Positions 31,007 through 34,349 of a stretch of 34,349 nucleotides of DNA are shown here, piece by piece (within the stretch, counting starts at the first letter, position 1; every line of letters begins with the position of its first letter). Where the stretch lies: positions 1-34,349 of the forward strand of contig CBIHLX010000003.1 of the NCBI GenBank assembly GCA_966210935.1. Reading direction: 5' to 3'. The DNA comes from CBIHLX01 sp966210935. Lineage in GTDB: Bacteria > Patescibacteriota > Saccharimonadia > Saccharimonadales > Saccharimonadaceae. The notes under the pieces are model-generated. The model was given only the letters and a program-made list of their open reading frames with translations, was not told where the DNA came from and ran no database searches. Made by a program: the position numbers and the translations under genes.

Positions 31007-32101
31007 ATGAGCAACCTCTCTTTAAGCACGTCACCATGGAAGCGCTTCACCACATGGCTGACAACCCGCCCGAAATGGGTACTTGCGATTGGGGCCGTTC
31101 TGCTTGTGGGTGGCGCAGCTGGTGCCACTATTCTCGTGCTCAACTCACAGAAAAAAGAGGAGCCAAAGACAAGCGTTACTAAGCCAGCGCCAAAGCCCAA
31201 ACCAGCACCTGTCTTTTATTCACCGCTTACTGGTGAAAAGGTTTCTGATGCAGCTGCCACTAAGCAGCAGGTTACCGCGATCATGATCGAAAACAGCCCG
31301 GAAGCCCGACCGCAATCAGGCCTTAAGCAATCGGGCGTTGTCTACGAGGCCATTGCCGAGGGTGGTATCACTCGCTTCCTCACACTCCACCAGCACGACA
31401 AGCCGCTCCTTATTGGACCTGTCCGTAGCCTCCGCATGTACTATATCGACTGGCTTGCCGCCTACGATGCGAGCGTCGCCCATGTTGGCGGTAGTTCCGC
31501 AGCCTTGGCCGAGATTCGCAATGGTAGCTACAAAGATATCGACCAGTTTACAAATGGCAGTAGCTACTGGCGTGCCACCGACCGCTACGCTCCTCACAAC
31601 GTCTACACAAGCTTTGAGCGCCTCGACGCACTAAATGCCACCAAGGGCTACACAAGCTCCACATTCACCAGTTTCGCTCGAACCGACGGCAAACCAAGCG
31701 AAACACCAAACGCCACACAGATTACTATTAACTTCAGCGGTCCACTCTTCAATACAGCCTACACGTACGACAACGGAAGTAATACCTACCAACGCTCACA
31801 GGCTGGCGCACCCCACACCGACCGCGAAGATGGCCAGATTGCCCCTAGTGTTGTTATCGCTCTCAAGGTCGATATGACGCGCATCTTTGAAGACGGATAT
31901 CGCGAGAGTATCGCCACAACCGGCAGCGGTAGTGCAGTCATCTTCCAAAACGGAACCGCCATTGAAGCCACCTGGCAGAAACCTGATCGCAAAACAGGCA
32001 TTACATTTACAGACGCCGATGGTAAGGAAATCCCTTTGGTTCGTGGTCAAACCTGGATTGCAGCCACACCAAACGGCACCGGGAGTGTTTCATGGCAGTA
32101 A
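31007..32101 (+). CDS. DUF3048 (YerB-like) membrane-anchored protein
   Basis: 364 residues: short cytoplasmic N-terminus, one membrane helix (about 24-45), a Lys/Pro linker, then the extracellular DUF3048 N- and C-domains: SPLTGEKVSD, AIMIENSPEARPQSGL, VVYEAIAEGGITRFL, GPVRSLRMYYIDWL, VGGSSAAL (first domain), and the C-terminal part ending IPLVRGQTWIAATPNGT. Bacillus YerB is a lipoprotein of unknown function; here a membrane helix replaces the lipobox. It overlaps the histidine-kinase start by 10 nt, so the three genes to 34053 form an operon. Confidence 0.9.
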   Translation: MSNLSLSTSPWKRFTTWLTTRPKWVLAIGAVLLVGGAAGATILVLNSQKKEEPKTSVTKPAPKPKPAPVFYSPLTGEKVSDAAATKQQVTAIMIENSPEARPQSGLKQSGVVYEAIAEGGITRFLTLHQHDKPLLIGPVRSLRMYYIDWLAAYDASVAHVGGSSAALAEIRNGSYKDIDQFTNGSSYWRATDRYAPHNVYTSFERLDALNATKGYTSSTFTSFARTDGKPSETPNATQITINFSGPLFNTAYTYDNGSNTYQRSQAGAPHTDREDGQIAPSVVIALKVDMTRIFEDGYRESIATTGSGSAVIFQNGTAIEATWQKPDRKTGITFTDADGKEIPLVRGQTWIAATPNGTGSVSWQ

Positions 32102-33651
32102 ACAATACCCAGAAGCAGCCTGACATGGTGCGCGACTACTGGCCTCGCTACCGCCGCCGCAGCATATTTATTACTATCGTCATGCAGATCGCCGGTACAC
32201 TAGCAGTCGGCGGAGCCTTGATTGTCAGCGGCGCAGTTGAGATGACGCCTCTGTTTTGGATTGTCATTCTGGCAGTCCTCAGCACCTCCATCGGCGTTAA
32301 CCTCCTCCTAATGACACAGCTCCTTTTGCCACTCAAAGACCTTATGAGCGCTCTCACGCACGCCTCAGGCGAACCGACTATCGTGACGCCGCCAAACCCC
32401 AATGCCGCCCACTTTGAACGTGATGGGTTTAAGCCTGTTCTGCAGTTAATATACGAACTCGCCGCTCATCGCCCGGCATCATCACCCGACGGCTCTGCTG
32501 TCGTTTCAAGCAGCAGCACGAGCGACTTCATGAAGACGGCGCTCGATAACAGCGCAGCTGGATTTATCGTTCTCAATCACAACGGTGACATTAGCTTCAG
32601 TAATTCCAATGCACCCGTACGTACCGCACCGACAGGTAAGCTTGCGGTTGACCTTCTCTTTGAAGAATCAAACTCTCTCGATACGTGGCTTGCAGATTGC
32701 CGCGAACATGCCGTTCGAGCCGAAAAGACTTGGCAGCGCGTCGCCAATAAAATCACCGGCGAAGAAGGTCGCAAGATCTACGATGTCACCGCATCATACC
32801 AGAAAGGGAGTAATGCCGAGGTCGTACTCACAGCCCTTGATCGCACCGACCTCTATCAGCCTGAGGATGACGACCTCGACTTTATCGCCTTTGCCGCCCA
32901 CGAGCTTCGCGGACCAATTACGGTCATTCGCGGCTACCTAGATGTCCTTGGTGACGAGCTCGATGGTCAGCTTGAAGCCGATCAAGTGGAGCTCATGAAA
33001 CGTCTAGTCGTCTCTGCTAATCGCCTTAGTAGCTATATCAATAACATTCTTAATGCCTCACGCTACGACCGCCGCCACCTCAAGGTTCACCTAGAAGAAA
33101 CCACACTTACCGACGTTTACGACAGTATCCGCGACGACATGCAGCTCCGTGCCACCTCTCAAAACCGCGCTCTCGCTGTCGCAATCCCAGCTGATTTACC
33201 AACCGTCGCCGCCGATCGTGCTAGCTTCAGTGAAGTCATGTCCAACCTGATTGATAACGCACTCAAGTACAGCAACGAGGGCGGCATCGTAAATGTAACA
33301 GCCACCGCCGACGCATCGAACGTCAACTTTATCGTCACCGATCATGGCATAGGTATGCCGGGTAATGTCGTCAGCAACCTCTTCCACAAGTTCTACCGAT
33401 CACACCGCTCGCGTGAGACGGTTGCCGGTACCGGTATCGGACTCTACATCTCCAAAGCCATTGTCGAATCACACGGCGGCACAATCGGAGTAAAAAGCGC
33501 CGAAGGGGAAGGGTCAACCTTTACGGTCACCTTGCCACACTACAGCATGGTTGCCGAAAAGCTCCAGGCGAATCATAATAGCAACGAACAGCTCATCCAA
33601 CAGCAGCCCGAGGGCGGCTGGATCAAAAACCACGCAATGTATAGGGGATAG
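32092..33651 (+). CDS. Membrane sensor histidine kinase
   Basis: 519 residues. Two membrane helices (about 25-48 and 54-78) with a very short outside loop, so it likely senses something in the membrane or cytoplasm. A PAS-like domain follows at about 145-255 (AAGFIVLNHNGDISFSN). The phospho-acceptor is His270 in FAAHELRGPI; N-box NLIDNALKYS (Asn389), G1 DHGIGMPG (417-424), G2 GTGIGLYISKAI (446-457). All kinase motifs are complete. GGGAG is 6 nt before the ATG, which overlaps the DUF3048 stop. A C-terminal tail of about 35 residues is rich in Gln and Asn. The receiver partner follows 9 nt later. Confidence 0.93.
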   Translation: MAVNNTQKQPDMVRDYWPRYRRRSIFITIVMQIAGTLAVGGALIVSGAVEMTPLFWIVILAVLSTSIGVNLLLMTQLLLPLKDLMSALTHASGEPTIVTPPNPNAAHFERDGFKPVLQLIYELAAHRPASSPDGSAVVSSSSTSDFMKTALDNSAAGFIVLNHNGDISFSNSNAPVRTAPTGKLAVDLLFEESNSLDTWLADCREHAVRAEKTWQRVANKITGEEGRKIYDVTASYQKGSNAEVVLTALDRTDLYQPEDDDLDFIAFAAHELRGPITVIRGYLDVLGDELDGQLEADQVELMKRLVVSANRLSSYINNILNASRYDRRHLKVHLEETTLTDVYDSIRDDMQLRATSQNRALAVAIPADLPTVAADRASFSEVMSNLIDNALKYSNEGGIVNVTATADASNVNFIVTDHGIGMPGNVVSNLFHKFYRSHRSRETVAGTGIGLYISKAIVESHGGTIGVKSAEGEGSTFTVTLPHYSMVAEKLQANHNSNEQLIQQQPEGGWIKNHAMYRG

Positions 33652-33660
33652 TAGACAGAC

Positions 33661-34053
33661 ATGGCAATTAAAACAATTCTTTGCATCGAAGACGACCGCT
33701 TTATCGGTGAAATGTACGTTCGCAGCCTCAAAAAGGCAGGGTACGACGTCGACTGGATGGTTGATGGCAATGACGGCCTCGTTGCAGCCCGCAACAAGCC
33801 GTACGATCTTATCCTCCTAGATGTCATGCTGCCGGAGCGTCGTGGCAACGAAATCCTCCAGGCTCTCCGTGGCGACCACGATTTCATCCCAACCACCAAA
33901 GTCATCGTCATGACCAACTTCGATCAAGATGAAGAGTCACGCGCCGCTATGCAGCACAACGCCGATGCCTATCTTATCAAGGCCGATATCACTCCACGCA
34001 AGCTACTCGAAGTAATCGGCAAGCTCGACGCCGCTCCGCAAGCCACCGCCTAG
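33661..34053 (+). CDS. Stand-alone response-regulator receiver protein
   Basis: 130 residues, a single CheY-like receiver domain with no DNA-binding or enzymatic output. Acidic pocket Glu10-Asp11-Asp12 (CIEDD), phospho-acceptor Asp54 (LLDVMLPERRGNE), Thr85 (VMTNFDQ) and Lys107 (YLIKADITP). All signalling residues are present. It sits directly downstream of its histidine kinase. Output must go through protein contacts, for example with the type IV pilus or another regulator (inference). An AGGGG lies about 12 nt before the ATG. Confidence 0.94.
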   Translation: MAIKTILCIEDDRFIGEMYVRSLKKAGYDVDWMVDGNDGLVAARNKPYDLILLDVMLPERRGNEILQALRGDHDFIPTTKVIVMTNFDQDEESRAAMQHNADAYLIKADITPRKLLEVIGKLDAAPQATA

Positions 34054-34079
34054 ACAGGGGCGGGGGATTTTGCTAGAAT
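34051..34079 (+). promoter_or_regulatory. Promoter of tRNA-Glu
   Basis: TAGACA (34051-34056), 17 nt, TGC-TAGAAT (-10 at 34074-34079). The -35 box overlaps the stop codon of the receiver gene. Confidence 0.65.
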
Positions 34080-34110
34080 CTATAGACGTAAGCCGCAAGG
34101 CACAGAATTT

Positions 34111-34185
34111 GGTCTCATCGTCTAACGGTTAGGACATCAGGTTCTCATCCTGACAATCGGGGTTCGATTCCCCGTGAGATCACCA
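34111..34185 (+). tRNA. tRNA-Glu (anticodon CUC)
   Basis: 75 nt including encoded CCA. Acceptor GGTCTCA/TGAGATC, D-arm region CGTCTAACGGTTAGGAC, anticodon loop TTCTCAT in stem TCAGG/CCTGA, T-arm CGGGG-TTCGATT-CCCCG. Reads GAG codons. Confidence 0.96.
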
Positions 34186-34192
34186 AAGAAAG

Positions 34193-34222
34193 AACGTCAC
34201 CATTTGGTGGCGTTTTTTCTTT
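34193..34222 (+). terminator. Terminator of tRNA-Glu
   Basis: Stem AACGTCACC/GGTGGCGTT (34193-34201/34206-34214, one G-U pair) followed by TTTTCTTT. From here to the right edge (about 125 nt) I see no supportable gene; an AT-rich stretch at 34309-34335 may hold a promoter for a gene beyond the window. Confidence 0.85.
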
Positions 34223-34349
34223 GGTTGGACTTGCTTGAACATCTTACTCGGCAATCGGCACCATGGTGTTCTTCAATAAATCCATGCTTAAGTCTTTTGT
34301 AGTCTGAAAAATTTTTATATAGTAGAAAAACTATATGAAAGCCGTATAG

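Noticed and set aside
34236..34330. Minus-strand frame at the right edge ending in a protein-like C-terminus (MDLLKNTMVPIAE)
   Set aside because: Very short, with a TAG just upstream in the same frame and no ribosome site; cannot be supported without the neighbouring sequence.

Overview
The window looks like a chromosome segment of a Candidatus Saccharibacteria (TM7)-type Patescibacterium. This is inferred from the mix of protein families and their style: a UvrD-like helicase with a PD-(D/E)XK tail, a PEGA-domain protein, a DUF4367-like membrane protein, DUF3048, class III-signal pilin-like surface proteins, a sortase with a long N-terminus, and a compact F-type ATP synthase operon with a short delta subunit. 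TGA is used as a normal stop (for example at the ends of the helicase gene and atpB), so the recoded-UGA lineages (Gracilibacteria, Absconditabacteria) are unlikely. There are no insertion sequences, prophage genes or CRISPR arrays.

Layout. 1-1161: 3' part of a helicase/nuclease gene. 1158-1856: a self-contained transcription unit with a consensus promoter and a strong terminator, holding a large, intricately structured RNA of about 660 nt and possibly a small ORF. I recognise no known RNA family in it. 1910-3198: a hypothetical gene and a tRNA-dihydrouridine synthase gene. 3257-4968 (minus): a PlsC-like acyltransferase and a CIDGRPG/GGHTDDH/GCGAND protein that resembles cadmium (zeta) carbonic anhydrases. 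5065-11556 (minus): the complete ATP synthase operon atpI-like-B-E-F-H-A-G-D-C. 11601-14299: a small CxxC protein, a glutaredoxin, an ABC-F ATPase gene broken by one in-frame TAA, and an orphan gene. 14391-18476: one GT2 and two GT4 glycosyltransferases and an alpha/beta hydrolase, probably for surface glycans or glycolipids. 18528-22316: smpB, a small orphan, an exodeoxyribonuclease III, a hexapeptide-repeat protein, a HAD phosphatase and a degenerate NAD(P)H-hydrate-dehydratase-like gene. 22313-28859: cell-envelope block: a pilin-like protein carrying an RCC1 propeller with an inserted ricin-B lectin, tRNA-Leu(CAA), a sortase, a PEGA/beta-propeller protein (also interrupted by one in-frame TAA), and a DUF4367-like protein. 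28891-34185: gltX, a YdcF-like protein, DUF3048, a histidine kinase with a stand-alone receiver, and tRNA-Glu(CUC).

Two genome-level patterns stand out. First, at many monocistronic genes an extended -10 box (TGN-TATAAT type) lies only 6-10 nt before the ATG, so the mRNAs should be leaderless or nearly so, whereas genes inside operons such as atp use Shine-Dalgarno sequences. Second, two otherwise intact genes about 13 kb apart are each split by a single in-frame TAA with perfect continuation of the protein on the other side.

All functional calls come from reading motifs by eye; no database search was possible.
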